Notes: generated by a model not told the origin, from the sequence alone. 55,496 nucleotides of DNA from a bacterium (GCA_016125005.1 WGMQ01000044.1:1-55496); one strand, 5' to 3'. Positions 43,504 through 55,496 are shown, numbered from the stretch's first letter. Made by a program: numbers and translations.

Positions 43504-44370
43504 ATGGGCGAGGAGCGGGTGTGCGAATTCATGGACTATGATGCGATCGTAAAGGGCAGGCGTCGGAACTGGGACGCACTCAAGCCTGATGAGGTGCGCC
43601 AGCGCGAGAAGGAAGAGGAGCGCACCCGCCGTCAGGAAGAACTGGACAAGTCTCCCAACCGCGGCGCGACCGGCTTCCAGCGGTGGCGTGCGCGTCTTCT
43701 GGAACGGGCCCGCGAGGAGGACCAGCGCCGCTTCCAGCTCGCTCTGCGCCAAAGCCTCATGATGGCCGGGATCTTTGCCGTGTGCTTTGTCGGCTGGATT
43801 GCCGTCGAGCGCATCGTCGCCCAGCAGGCCCGGGCGCTCTTCAGCAAGCGCGCGAACGACTACGAGGCCGCCCTCACGGACAAGCAGGCGATTTTCACTT
43901 TGGAGGACCCGCTTGGCGCATTCTCCACCTGGCGAAGCGCTTGGATCCGCGAGGATTACCCGATGCTGGTGAAGACTTTCTCCAACAACTATCTGGGTCG
44001 CGTGCAACCCAACAAGGACCAGAGCGCCCTCGTGAAGGAGTATCGCAAGATGGCGGAAAATGGAGGGATGGAGTCCTCCATCGCGGTCGCCATCAACTTC
44101 GGCGATCCCGACCCGGTGCGTCTCCCGTCGCGCCCCTGGCTCGACGGCGACTTGGCGATTTTCCGCAGCCAGCCGATCATCATTTATGGCGAGGAAAAGT
44201 CCTACACCGCGGCCATCAGCTTCGACGGAAAGAGCGGTACCTGGCGCTTCGCCGACATGCGCGAGAGCCAGTACTTCAGCGTGCGGTGGAAGAAGGAAGA
44301 CCAGATCCCACCCTTCCAGGCGGGGAGTGGTGCTGCGCGCTACAACGACGAAGGCTACGAACTCGAGTAG
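43504..44370 (+). CDS. Membrane-anchored protein of unknown function
   Basis: Up to 288 residues; starts at 43504 (ATG), 43519 (GTG) or 43531 (ATG) are possible. A very charged coiled-coil-like N-terminus (DEVRQREKEEERTRRQEELDK) precedes one membrane helix (MMAGIFAVCFVGWIAVERI, about residues 86-104). The C-terminal domain of about 180 residues looks extracytoplasmic and NTF2/SnoaL-like in pattern (AWIREDYPMLVKTFSNNYLG, YTAAISFDGKSGTWRFADM), which is a guess. I recognise no family. Confidence 0.7.
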   Translation: MGEERVCEFMDYDAIVKGRRRNWDALKPDEVRQREKEEERTRRQEELDKSPNRGATGFQRWRARLLERAREEDQRRFQLALRQSLMMAGIFAVCFVGWIAVERIVAQQARALFSKRANDYEAALTDKQAIFTLEDPLGAFSTWRSAWIREDYPMLVKTFSNNYLGRVQPNKDQSALVKEYRKMAENGGMESSIAVAINFGDPDPVRLPSRPWLDGDLAIFRSQPIIIYGEEKSYTAAISFDGKSGTWRFADMRESQYFSVRWKKEDQIPPFQAGSGAARYNDEGYELE

Positions 44371-44380
44371 CGCGCACGCG

Positions 44381-45160
44381 TCAGCCCGTCTTCTTTCTCA
44401 ACACAACGATGAAGCTATGGGCGGGTGATGGCCCGTTCAGTTCCATCGTTCCACGAGTCTCCGGATCGAAAAGCGTGCAGAGCTCGAACTGGTCGGCGAT
44501 GGCGATCAGGCGGGCGAGTTCTTCCTCGTCGTACAGCTTCAGGCGATAAGTCTCGTCGCTGATGATCTGGCGTTCGGCGTCGTCGCCGGTCACGATCATG
44601 CGCCGGATGCGCTCTTCCTTGCGAACGCGGTCGACCTCCAGACTCTGGTAAGCGGCGGCGACATGCATTCCGTCGGCCATGTGCCGGTCGGAACTCCATT
44701 CGAAGGGGGCAGGGGTTTCCGCGGGCGGGAGCCGGAAAACCGTGAAGGCGGCAAAGCCACCGGGTGGAAGGCAATTGGATGCTTGGCGCAGGAAGTTGCG
44801 AAGGCCCTCTTCCTCAAGGAAAATGCTCAGGACACCAGCCAGCTCCAACACGCCGTCGACTCGGGGCCACTGGTAGGCCGGGTCAAAGGAATCGGCGAGG
44901 AGGATTTCGCTCTCGGGCAGGATCGAGCGGGCGAAGTTGACCATCTCCCGCGAGTTGTCGACGCCAACAACCTCGAATCCACGACGCGAGAGCGGGAAAA
45001 GCCAGTTGCCCGGGCCGCAGGTCGGGTCGAGCAGGCGCCGCACGGGGCGCTCCGAGTAGCGCTGGATGAGTGAAACGACATCATCGACTTCAGTTTCCTC
45101 CGGCGTGCGCACTCGGAAGTACAACTCGGAAAAGGAATAGAACCCGATCGTGTTTTGCAT
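44381..45160 (-). CDS. Class I SAM-dependent methyltransferase
   Basis: 259 residues. Motif I (LLDPTCGPGNWLFPLSRRG), then the acidic end of strand 2 (VVGVDNSREMV) and motif IV-like DGVLELAGVLSIF. The substrate is unknown; small-molecule methylation is more likely than DNA. Its stop lies 10 bp from the stop of the convergent gene at 44370. Confidence 0.9.
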   Translation of the reverse strand: MQNTIGFYSFSELYFRVRTPEETEVDDVVSLIQRYSERPVRRLLDPTCGPGNWLFPLSRRGFEVVGVDNSREMVNFARSILPESEILLADSFDPAYQWPRVDGVLELAGVLSIFLEEEGLRNFLRQASNCLPPGGFAAFTVFRLPPAETPAPFEWSSDRHMADGMHVAAAYQSLEVDRVRKEERIRRMIVTGDDAERQIISDETYRLKLYDEEELARLIAIADQFELCTLFDPETRGTMELNGPSPAHSFIVVLRKKTG

Positions 45161-45202
45161 GGTTGTGTTGGGGATGGTGGGGGAGGGGTGAAGGTTTCGG
45201 GC

Positions 45203-45245
45203 ATATAGAAGAGCCCCGCCAACACTCGGGAGCGGAGGCGGGGCT
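45203..45245 (-). terminator. eno: Terminator after eno
   Basis: On the reverse strand AGCCCCGCC (45245-45237) pairs with GGCGGGGCT (45220-45212), followed by CTTCTATAT. It lies 21 bp after the eno stop. Confidence 0.8.
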
Positions 45246-45265
45246 GGGAACCGTGGCTGCGGTGG

Positions 45266-48307
<3,042 letters not shown>

Positions 48308-48310
48308 CAG

Positions 48311-49360
48311 ATGGCAGTCGGCTACTCGGTCGTCGGTTGGAACAAGCAGAAGCGAGTGTACGACCTGGTGATTGCGGGGTCGGTGGTGGCGGCGGTCGGC
48401 GCCTTCGTTGGGGTGACGGCGCGCGGCAACCCGTTCCTCACGGCGGAGACGATCATCATTCGCGCCACGGCGCTCGCGGCCTTCCTGCTGCTGCATATCA
48501 TTCTCTGCATCGGGCCGCTTGCCCGGCTCGATGAGCGGTTCCTTCCGCTGCTCTACAACCGGCGTCACCTCGGGGTGACGATGTTCCTGATCGCCCTGAT
48601 TCATGCGGCGTTTTCGACGCTACAATTCCACGGATTCGGTGACGCCAACCCGCTGGTCAGCCTCTTCACGGCTTACGCTTCGGAGTATCGCGCCGCCACG
48701 GGCCTCCCCCAGTTCCCCTTCGAGATCTTCGGGGCCGCGGCGCTCGTGATCCTCTTCCTGATGGCCGCAACCAGCCATGATTTCTGGCTGAAGAATCTTG
48801 GCCCGATCCTGTGGAAGCGGCTCCACATGATGGTCTACGCCGCGTACTTGCTGATCGTCCTGCACATCGTGCTGGGGGCCATGCAGTCAGAACGTAGCAT
48901 CGCCCTCCCCGCGTTGACCGCCATGGGATTCGCCGTGGTGAGTATGCTCCATCTCGCTGCCGCAAGGCGCGAGCGCCGCGCCGACCGTGTCGCCCCAGCA
49001 ATGGCACAGGAGCACTTCGTCGACGTCTGCGCCGCCAGCGATGTCGAGGAGGGTTGCGGCAAGGTGGTCGCCGCCGACGGCGAGCGCATCGCCCTCTTTC
49101 GGCACAAAGGAAAGATCTTCGCTCTCTCCAATGTGTGTCGCCATCAGGGAGGTCCGCTCGGCGAGGGACGAATCGTCGATGGGTGCGCCACCTGCCCCTG
49201 GCACGGCTGGAACTACAAGGTGGAAGACGGAACCAGCCCGCCCCCCTTCCATGAGATCGTGCCCACCTTCCCCGTGCGAGTCGTGGACGGTCGCGTGCAG
49301 GTCCGGCCCGAGGCGAATCCGCTCGAGACCCGTTCTGAAGGCGCGGAGGTGACGCCATGA
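48311..49360 (+). CDS. Ferric-reductase-like membrane domain fused to Rieske domain
   Basis: 349 residues. The first ~215 hold six or so helices with His pairs placed for haem (LLLHIILCIG, LIALIHAAFS, KRLHMMVYAAYLLIVLHIV), as in the ferric reductase/MsrQ superfamily. Residues about 235-330 are a Rieske [2Fe-2S] domain with CRHQGGPLG and CPWHGW. Fusion of these two in one chain suggests electron transfer across or at the membrane, acceptor unknown. AGGGGG precedes the ATG. Confidence 0.9.
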   Translation: MAVGYSVVGWNKQKRVYDLVIAGSVVAAVGAFVGVTARGNPFLTAETIIIRATALAAFLLLHIILCIGPLARLDERFLPLLYNRRHLGVTMFLIALIHAAFSTLQFHGFGDANPLVSLFTAYASEYRAATGLPQFPFEIFGAAALVILFLMAATSHDFWLKNLGPILWKRLHMMVYAAYLLIVLHIVLGAMQSERSIALPALTAMGFAVVSMLHLAAARRERRADRVAPAMAQEHFVDVCAASDVEEGCGKVVAADGERIALFRHKGKIFALSNVCRHQGGPLGEGRIVDGCATCPWHGWNYKVEDGTSPPPFHEIVPTFPVRVVDGRVQVRPEANPLETRSEGAEVTP

Positions 49361-50100
49361 AGCCCAAGTCGTTCTACATCGGCTATCTGCCCTCGGTTCC
49401 CCGCGAGTACGCAAAACCCACCTGGGTCGCCGCCTGCCTGATGGCACTATTCCTGATCGCCGCCATGGGGATGTTGGCAGCCAGTCAGGAAGTGGCGGAC
49501 GCTGGTACCTACGAGTTCGGCGTGCTGAAGCCTCGTGAAGGATTCCTCCGCACTGATCCAGTCCCGATGCTGACCGTCGGAGACCAAAGGACCGGTTCCA
49601 TCAACAACTATCTCCTCGTGGGAGCGACGAAGGAGGGCCCACCGGCCGAGTTCCTCGCCCGCGCCGGAGAGCAGGTGCGCTTCGATGGCACGCTTGTCCG
49701 GCGCGGCTCTCAACTAATGCTGGAGGTCGGCCCCGCCGAGAGCTGGCAGTTCCTCGGTGCCCCTTCCAGTTTGCTGCCGCCGCCGAAGCAACTCGGCACG
49801 ATGACGTTGCGCGGCGAGCTGATCGACACCAAGTGCTTCTTCGGCGCCATGCGCCCCGCCGTGGGAAAGATTCACCGAGGGTGCGCGGTCCGATGCCTGA
49901 GCGGCGGAATCCCTCCCGCGCTCCGCGTGGTCGATGATGCCGGCAACGAATCGATCGTCCTGCTGGCGGGCCGCAGCGGCACCCCCGCTCCGGTGAATCC
50001 CGAGTGGGCCGGACTCTTCATCGATGCAACGGGCCCCGTGGAGGTTGACGGCAACACCGTCGTGATGCGGCTCGATGTGGCTCGCCCGGTCAGAAAGTGA
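49357..50100 (+). CDS. Membrane-anchored partner of Rieske protein
   Basis: 247 residues; start overlaps the previous stop (ATGA). One N-terminal membrane helix (VAACLMALFLIAAMGMLAAS) and an extracytoplasmic domain. It carries a conserved-looking segment (GELIDTKCFFGAMRPAVGKIHRGCAVRCLSGGIPP) with three Cys that could bind metal or a cofactor. Its coupling to the ferric-reductase/Rieske gene suggests it receives or gives electrons. Function unknown. Confidence 0.8.
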   Translation: MKPKSFYIGYLPSVPREYAKPTWVAACLMALFLIAAMGMLAASQEVADAGTYEFGVLKPREGFLRTDPVPMLTVGDQRTGSINNYLLVGATKEGPPAEFLARAGEQVRFDGTLVRRGSQLMLEVGPAESWQFLGAPSSLLPPPKQLGTMTLRGELIDTKCFFGAMRPAVGKIHRGCAVRCLSGGIPPALRVVDDAGNESIVLLAGRSGTPAPVNPEWAGLFIDATGPVEVDGNTVVMRLDVARPVRK

Positions 50101-50201
50101 ATCTGGTCTCCCACCTGCCACTGTGCGGCGGAGGAAACATCTTTCCCGCACCACGGAGTCCTTGACGCGCCCGTGGGTTTCGCCGGTACTGGATCACTGA
50201 G

Positions 50202-51980
50202 ATGCCTCCAGTACCCTCGCCCATGATCTCCCGTTCCGACCTGACAACCTCCGCGCGTGCGCGCCGCCCTCGTTCGTGGACTTTGCCGAAGGCGAACCCG
50301 GCGATTTCCCAAGAGATAGCCGAGCGCCACCAGGTCCATCCCGCCGTGGCGCGGATTCTGGCTGCGCGCGGTTGGTCGGCGGAAGGTGCGCTCGGCGACT
50401 ACCTCTCACCGCTGCTGCGCCAACTTCAAAGTCCCTTCGAACTCACCCACATGGAACTTGCCGTGGCGCGGGCGCTGCGCGCGGTCAAGGCAGGCGAGAA
50501 GATTTGCATCTATGGCGACTATGACGTGGACGGCGTCAGCTCGACCGCGTTGGTCGTCGGAGCGCTCCGGTTCCTCGGGGTTGATCCCATGGTTGTCATT
50601 CCGCATCGCTTCAACGATGGCTATGGGATGAACAACGCCCGGGTGGAGGAAATCGCCCGCGCGGGATGCACGCTCATTATCACGGTCGATACGGGCGTGA
50701 CTGCCGTGGAGCAGGTGCGCCTGGCCACGGAGCGCGGCATCGACGTTATCGTCACGGACCACCATCTGGCGGGGGAGGGCCTGCCTGATGCGGTGGCGCT
50801 CGTGAACCCCAACCGCCCTGATGTGGCCTATCCGCACGCCCCCCTTTGCGGCGTCGGTGTGGCTTTCAAGTTTGCTCATGCGTTGCTGAAGGAAAGCGGT
50901 CGGAGCGACGCCGACTGCAAGGCGTTCCTGATGGAGCAACTGGACCTGGTGGCACTCGGGACCGTGGCCGACGTCGTGCCCCTTACCGGCGAGAATCGCG
51001 TGTTCGTCCGCCACGGCATTGAGGCAATCACGCGCAGTCGTCGCCCGGGCATCCGCGCTTTGCTTCAGGTCGCCGGATTCGCCGATCGCCCGATCACCCC
51101 CCATACCATTGGCTTCGGACTCGGACCCCGTCTCAACGCCGCTGGGCGCACCAACGATGCGACGCTGGCATTGCGGCTGCTCCTGACGAACGACCCGCGC
51201 GAGGCGGAATTGATCGCCCGCCAGTTGGACGAACTGAATCGCGAGCGTCAGGAAATCGAGCGTTCGATTCTGGAATCGAGCCTTGAAGAAGTCGTTGGGC
51301 CCCACGCCGACGCGATGCCGCACCTGCTGGTCGTCGGGGGGCAGGGATGGCACCTCGGGGTCGTTGGCATCGTGGCGTCGCGGCTCACCGAGATGTTCGA
51401 GGTCCCCGCCATCGTGCTCGGCATCGAAGAGAATCTGGCGAAGGGCTCGGCCCGCTCGGTGCGCGGGTTCGACATCCACGGCGCACTGGTCGCGTGCTCG
51501 TCCCACCTGGTTACCTGGGGTGGCCATGCCGGTGCCGCGGGACTCAAGCTCCACGCCAGCGAGCTGCACCCGTTCCGTCTCGCCATCAACGAACACGCCC
51601 AGTCCGTGCTGGCCGACCTGGATCGAACCATTCGTCTGACCATCGATGCGGAGGTTCAGCCTAGCGACATCACCTGGGCCTTCTACCGCGACCTTCAGCG
51701 CCTCCAGCCCTTTGGCGAAGGCAACCCGCAGCCGCAGCTCATGCTGCGCCATGTCCGCACCAGCGCCCCGCCGCGCATCGTCGGCAAGAACCACCTCAAG
51801 CTGCGGCTCCGGGCTGGTCAGCAGGACTTCGACGCCATCGGTTTCGGCAAGGCCCACCTCAAGGAACTGTTCGAGTCCGCCGACGTCGACATCATCTTCC
51901 GCGCTGTGGAGAATAACTTCCAAGGCATGAGCCGCCTTGAGCTGGAACTCGTCGACGGGCGCCCCGCCGAGGCGGGTTGA
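50202..51980 (+). CDS. recJ: Single-strand-specific exonuclease RecJ
   Basis: 592 residues; ATG at 50223 is a possible alternative. The 5'-3' single-strand DNA exonuclease used in recombination and mismatch repair. The DHH domain (YGDYDVDGVSSTA, ITVDTGVTAVEQV, VTDHHLAGEGLPDA), then the DHHA1 domain (SVRGFDIHGAL, WGGHAGAAGLKL) and the OB fold (QPQLMLRHVRTSAPPRIVGKNHLKL) are present in the usual order and length. Confidence 0.96.
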   Translation: MPPVPSPMISRSDLTTSARARRPRSWTLPKANPAISQEIAERHQVHPAVARILAARGWSAEGALGDYLSPLLRQLQSPFELTHMELAVARALRAVKAGEKICIYGDYDVDGVSSTALVVGALRFLGVDPMVVIPHRFNDGYGMNNARVEEIARAGCTLIITVDTGVTAVEQVRLATERGIDVIVTDHHLAGEGLPDAVALVNPNRPDVAYPHAPLCGVGVAFKFAHALLKESGRSDADCKAFLMEQLDLVALGTVADVVPLTGENRVFVRHGIEAITRSRRPGIRALLQVAGFADRPITPHTIGFGLGPRLNAAGRTNDATLALRLLLTNDPREAELIARQLDELNRERQEIERSILESSLEEVVGPHADAMPHLLVVGGQGWHLGVVGIVASRLTEMFEVPAIVLGIEENLAKGSARSVRGFDIHGALVACSSHLVTWGGHAGAAGLKLHASELHPFRLAINEHAQSVLADLDRTIRLTIDAEVQPSDITWAFYRDLQRLQPFGEGNPQPQLMLRHVRTSAPPRIVGKNHLKLRLRAGQQDFDAIGFGKAHLKELFESADVDIIFRAVENNFQGMSRLELELVDGRPAEAG

Positions 51981-52146
51981 GTGAAATAACTCTAGCGGTT
52001 ACAACTATTTTGGCTGTAGGGGTTCGGATGACTTTTTCATTTCGTCTCCCCGATGGACTTGACGGCCCTATGGAAAGGTTGGCGATGTGTAGTCCCCGTT
52101 GTACACTTCTGTCAGGCGGTGTGGCGCCGTCGGATTCGAAAGAGCA

Positions 52147-52815
52147 ATGAAGCTGAACGAGTACCCCATGATCGATGATCTTCAAGCGCCTAGGGAACCG
52201 TCGCGGACCAGCAACGTGGTCCCGATGTTGGTTGCGAACCGCAGCACCCACGCCGACCCGAAGGCGCAGGAGCTTCAGCGCCTCGTGTTTTATCTGGCAG
52301 GCGGTGTGGTCAGCCTGCTTTTCCTGATGCTGCTCGCCAACCAGATGAACCCGAAGGACGAGGCCCTGCGTAATGCGCCGCTGGCGCGCGTGATGGGGAA
52401 CTGGGAAGGGCGCTGGGTCGGTTCGGAGACGCGGCTGACGCTCAGCGGCACTCCGCTCGCCAACTACAAGACCGTCCGTTTCTTCGCCTCGAGTGGCGCT
52501 CAGTACCAGTCCGGCACCGTGGAGCGCACCGAAGGTAATGAGAATCACGCCAAGGAAGTCTGGCTCACCCGCATCGACCAGGACGGCGTCCTTCATGCCC
52601 GCCGCAACGATGAGGGGAGCGAGGAGTTCGAACTCTTCAACGGCACTATGACGGGCGATACGCTCTATTGGTCCGGCGAGTCACAGGACAGCACCAACGT
52701 GGTGCGTGTGTGGCTGGAGGGAAGCGTTCTCCACGTGGAGGAAATGCACCTTTCGCGGACCCGCCCCGCCGACAGCTTCCTGATCACCGGCCAGTACCGC
52801 CGCGCCGAGGAGTAA
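52147..52815 (+). CDS. Membrane-anchored protein of unknown function
   Basis: 222 residues from the ATG at 52147; a TTG at 52099 is unlikely. One membrane helix (LVFYLAGGVVSLLFLMLLA, near residue 53) and a soluble beta-rich domain (GNWEGRWVGSETRLTLSG at its start), with lipocalin-like alternation. The stop is directly followed by the next gene, so it is in an operon with the phosphodiesterase and FxsA. I recognise no family. Confidence 0.7.
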   Translation: MKLNEYPMIDDLQAPREPSRTSNVVPMLVANRSTHADPKAQELQRLVFYLAGGVVSLLFLMLLANQMNPKDEALRNAPLARVMGNWEGRWVGSETRLTLSGTPLANYKTVRFFASSGAQYQSGTVERTEGNENHAKEVWLTRIDQDGVLHARRNDEGSEEFELFNGTMTGDTLYWSGESQDSTNVVRVWLEGSVLHVEEMHLSRTRPADSFLITGQYRRAEE

Positions 52816-52816
52816 C

Positions 52817-53314
52817 GTGGCGCCCCGTCGCTACGGTCTTGTCAGCGACACCCACGGTCGCGTCCATGCAGACCTGTTTCGGATTTTTTCGGGAGTCGAC
52901 TGTATCCTGCACTCCGGGGATGTGGGCGGGGAAGATGTGCTCATGGAGCTACGCCTCATCGCTCCCGTCCACGCGGTGCGCGGCAACGTGGACGAATTCG
53001 GCTCCGGGTTGGCGCCTTCGCTGCGGGTGGAGCTTCCCCTCGGCATCGTCGGCCTGAGGCACGGCCACGAGGACCCCAGCGCCCAGCCCCAGCGTGTCCG
53101 GTCGTTGCTCGACTACTTCGGCGAACCGGCTCCGCGCGTCATCATGCACGGACACAGCCACCTCCAGTATCTGGAGCATCGGGCGGGAACGTGGATCGTG
53201 AATCCCGGTTCGGCCGGTAAGCCGCGGTTGAATACGGTGGCATCCGTTTGTGTATTGGAATGGAACGACATTGGCGATACCCTTGCCTGGCAGTTCCATC
53301 CTCTCTCCTGGTAA
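52817..53314 (+). CDS. YfcE-type metallophosphoesterase
   Basis: 165 residues from GTG one base after the previous stop. Metal-dependent phosphodiesterase fold with SDTHG, HSGDVGG, GNVDEF, GHED and HGHSH in order, all metal ligands present. The family hydrolyses phosphodiester bonds of small molecules; the natural substrate is usually unknown. Confidence 0.93.
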   Translation: MAPRRYGLVSDTHGRVHADLFRIFSGVDCILHSGDVGGEDVLMELRLIAPVHAVRGNVDEFGSGLAPSLRVELPLGIVGLRHGHEDPSAQPQRVRSLLDYFGEPAPRVIMHGHSHLQYLEHRAGTWIVNPGSAGKPRLNTVASVCVLEWNDIGDTLAWQFHPLSW

Positions 53315-53320
53315 TGCGCT

Positions 53321-53848
53321 GTGGCACCCTCCCAAACGATGCGACTCCCCATCGGAACGATCCTGCTCCTGCTTTTCATCGCGCTGCCGCTCGCTGAATT
53401 GGCGTTACTTGTCTGGCTGACACTGGCTACGTCCATCTGGTTCACGCTCGCCGTGGTGCTGGTGACGGCGATGCTCGGTGCGACGATGCTGCGACGTCAG
53501 GGACTCGGCGTGTGGCTCGCCGCGAATCGCGAGATCGCCGCCGGGCGATTCCCCGCGGACCAGTTGCTCGACGGGATCATCCTGCTGATGGGCGGAGCGT
53601 TCCTGCTCACCCCCGGTCTCATCACGGATTGCCTGGGCACTCTGGCACTCCTGCCTCCCTCGCGAGCGGTGATCCGACTCTCCCTCAAGCGCTGGCTTGC
53701 AGGGGCCATCGCGAGTGGCACGATCCGCGTCGCGACGGTTGGCGGCTCACCCTTCACCCAGCCGAAGGCCGACCAACCAGAGTTTGTTGAGGGTGACCGC
53801 GCCGAACAATGGCCCGGCGCCGCTCCTTCCCCCTTCGATCGTCGTTAG
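53321..53848 (+). CDS. fxsA: FxsA family membrane protein
   Basis: 175 residues from GTG (an ATG at 53339 is possible). Hydrophobic segments (ILLLLFIALPLAELALLVWL, FTLAVVLVTAMLG, ILLMGGAFLLTPGLITDCLG) and the PADQLLDG and TPGLITD-GxLLLP-like phrases are diagnostic of FxsA (suppressor of F exclusion of phage T7), a cytoplasmic-membrane protein of unclear role. It is the third gene of the 52147 operon. Confidence 0.9.
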   Translation: MAPSQTMRLPIGTILLLLFIALPLAELALLVWLTLATSIWFTLAVVLVTAMLGATMLRRQGLGVWLAANREIAAGRFPADQLLDGIILLMGGAFLLTPGLITDCLGTLALLPPSRAVIRLSLKRWLAGAIASGTIRVATVGGSPFTQPKADQPEFVEGDRAEQWPGAAPSPFDRR

Positions 53849-54579
53849 GGCAGTTCCGACAGGTACTCGCGAATGACGGGGATGAGCGCATCCGCGGCGG
53901 GCGGCGTGTATTCCGGTGACTGGCAGAAGAACGCGAAGTCCCAGGTGCCGCGCTCGCGGACCTGCGCCGCCGGGACCGACCGGAAGGGAAACCGGATGTC
54001 GGGCTCGAAGGGACGCACATAGCTGTTGTAGCGCTCTGTCTCCCGTTCAAGACGCTTCAGGTCCACGCGCTTGAACTCCATCACCCCGGTCCGTTCCTCG
54101 TAATCCTCGAAGTGCATGAAGTGTAGATCACGTCCGGTCCACGCGGGCTGCGTGACATACGTCAGCGAGGACAGCCATCCGCAGACCCCCGCGTAGGCGA
54201 GGAAGTTTCCTTCCTCCAGGCGGGTGATGCGCCCGAGTCGTTCCGGAACCGGCAGGTGCGTGAGCATCCCCATGATTTCCAGAAAGCTGTCGTCGCCCAT
54301 GCCCTGGTCCGCATGGGCATCGACATGAACCACCTCAAAGGGAGTGGTGAGTCGCCCCTCCGCGATGAGTTGCTGCCACCATCGGAAGGCACCATCGTGA
54401 TGGGTCGCGTAGAGTCCCGTCACCGGACGCGCCACCGAAAGCCCAAGCCCGTCCTCCAGAAACCGGCGGACCGCCCACTCGCTCCACGGGCAATACTCCG
54501 AGTCAGAGAGACGACCCTCCCCCGACCAGAGCTTCACGTCATTCAGGAAAAAATCGAGATCGATGGACAGGACGCGCAT
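53845..54579 (-). CDS. UPF0489 family protein
   Basis: 244 residues. SIDLDFFLNDV at the N-terminus and VHVDAHADQG match UPF0489 (C5orf22-like) proteins, whose Asp/His pattern recalls the arginase/deacetylase fold. No known reaction. Its stop overlaps that of fxsA by 4 bases on the other strand. Confidence 0.8.
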   Translation of the reverse strand: MRVLSIDLDFFLNDVKLWSGEGRLSDSEYCPWSEWAVRRFLEDGLGLSVARPVTGLYATHHDGAFRWWQQLIAEGRLTTPFEVVHVDAHADQGMGDDSFLEIMGMLTHLPVPERLGRITRLEEGNFLAYAGVCGWLSSLTYVTQPAWTGRDLHFMHFEDYEERTGVMEFKRVDLKRLERETERYNSYVRPFEPDIRFPFRSVPAAQVRERGTWDFAFFCQSPEYTPPAADALIPVIREYLSELP

Positions 54580-54745
54580 GGAAAGAAGAGACTACCACAG
54601 GGATACGGAGGCACGGAGAAAAGCGCTCCGGGAACCAAACCGATATACTTTCCGCGGCAATTGCTGACCGTTCCAGTACGATCCTGTAACCTTTTGCACC
54701 GCCGTTCCCGCTTGCCACTTTCGCAAGCGGGCGTTTCGGTGGCGC

Positions 54746-55496
54746 ATGGGCAATGACTTCCTACATCATCCGCACGACCGCATGTTTCGCGAGCTGTTCA
54801 CCCGCCTCGATTCGGCGGCCGGGTTTCTGCGCGAGGTGATTCCCCGCGCCGTGGCGGAACGATGCTCGTGGGAAGAACTCCAGATCGTCCCCGGCACTTG
54901 GGTCGACGAGGAGTTCAACGAGTTCGAGAGCGACCTGCTCTATCGCGTCCCCATGCAAGGCGGCGAGCTTGGGCTCTACGTCCTCCTCGAACATCAGAGC
55001 ACACCCGACCGCTGGATGCCCCTGCGGCTCCTGATTTACATGACTCGCATCTGGCAGGAAATGCGCAAGCAGGGGACGACCGACGGCTGGTTGGCGCCGG
55101 TAATGCCGATCGTGGTGTACCAAGGCGCGCGGCAATGGGAAGTGCCCACGTCACTCGGCGATTTGTTCGCGCTGTCCGACGAAGCACGCGAGGGCCTCGC
55201 ACCGTTTCTCCCGGCGTTCGAGTTCGCCCTCTTCAATCTTTCGCGCGCCACCGCGATCCCCGGTGGAATCGAAACCCGCGTGGTGCTCGACATCATGCGC
55301 GCCGTGATGCAAGGGCGCGAAGCTTATTTGAAAGCTCTTGAAGAGGCGAGCGGCCCCATGCAAGAAATGCTCAGTGAGGAGCGGACGGCGCTCCTGATCG
55401 AGAAACTGCTGCGATACATGTTCGCGCTGGACGGCGGCGTGTTGGGCAGGGAACTCAAGACGTTCCTGGAAAACAAGCCGGGAGAGTTGAAGGAGA
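54746..55496 (+). CDS. Rpn/YhgA-like nuclease (transposase_31), truncated by window end
   Basis: 250 codons are visible with no stop before the end. HDRMFRELFTR at the N-terminus, then ESDLLYRVPM, YVLLEHQSTPDRWMPLRLLIYM and MPIVVYQGARQW are signatures of the Rpn recombination-promoting nuclease family, a PD-(D/E)XK nuclease (Asp in the ESD strand, Glu-x-Gln in LLEHQS). Once labelled transposases, these proteins are now linked to phage defence or to DNA recombination. The ATG at 54746 fits the family start. Confidence 0.88.
   Translation, partial: MGNDFLHHPHDRMFRELFTRLDSAAGFLREVIPRAVAERCSWEELQIVPGTWVDEEFNEFESDLLYRVPMQGGELGLYVLLEHQSTPDRWMPLRLLIYMTRIWQEMRKQGTTDGWLAPVMPIVVYQGARQWEVPTSLGDLFALSDEAREGLAPFLPAFEFALFNLSRATAIPGGIETRVVLDIMRAVMQGREAYLKALEEASGPMQEMLSEERTALLIEKLLRYMFALDGGVLGRELKTFLENKPGELKE

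Overview
This window holds a GC-rich bacterial chromosome segment that carries a mobile genetic island of about 31 kb. The host looks Gram-negative: there is a TolC-type outer-membrane channel, lipoprotein signal peptides and a periplasmic parvulin. The mix of host genes (unfused proline and glutamate-semialdehyde dehydrogenases, a secreted LamG-like protein, a Rieske/ferric-reductase cluster, an Rpn-type nuclease) suggests an environmental lineage outside the well-studied groups, perhaps near the PVC or Sumerlaeota-like bacteria. That placement is a guess; no rRNA or tRNA is visible to test it.

Island (about 170-31516). A large serine recombinase (29513-31468) lies at the right end. The island interrupts a peroxiredoxin gene of the bcp/AhpC-TSA family exactly at the Thr-Pro-Gly-Cys codons of the catalytic loop. 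The 5' part of the broken gene is at 12-169 and the 3' part at 31517-31870. Joining them at the shared 8-bp core ACGCCGGG restores an uninterrupted 167-codon frame. A 19-bp arm is found in inverted orientation just inside both ends (171-189 and 31491-31509, one mismatch), as expected for the two halves of a serine-integrase attP. At the left end are a second truncated bcp 5' copy with its own diverged att scar (228-422) and then a complete, diverged bcp (444-941). The island therefore seems to bring an intact replacement for the gene it breaks, and the locus appears to have been hit more than once.

Island cargo, left to right: a hypothetical protein, a membrane protein and a WD40-repeat lipoprotein (1062-4296); a small XRE regulator (4441-4695); a tightly overlapping four-gene reverse-strand operon containing an XRE-ImmA/IrrE protease, a PD-(D/E)XK-like protein and two unrecognised proteins (8484 down to 4808), which is the best candidate for an undescribed defence or toxin system; an unknown protein followed by a single-chain restriction-modification enzyme (8675-13222); a divergent HUH-type replication/mobilisation protein and ParB-like pair (13500-16057); a copper/heavy-metal resistance block on the reverse strand (cusCBA-like RND pump, DUF305 protein, secreted triple TRASH-like protein, MerR regulator, CopA-type ATPase; 16203-27538); a Cys-rich secreted protein; a tyrosine recombinase and the serine recombinase.

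Right of the island (31870-55496) lies ordinary chromosome: proline catabolism (proline dehydrogenase, pruA), a parvulin-type isomerase, a secreted LamG-like protein, a sodium:solute symporter, pgk, argS, a class I methyltransferase, eno, a sulfotransferase, a three-gene membrane redox cluster with a Rieske domain, recJ, a membrane-anchored protein, a YfcE-type phosphodiesterase, FxsA, a UPF0489 protein and a partial Rpn nuclease that runs off the end.
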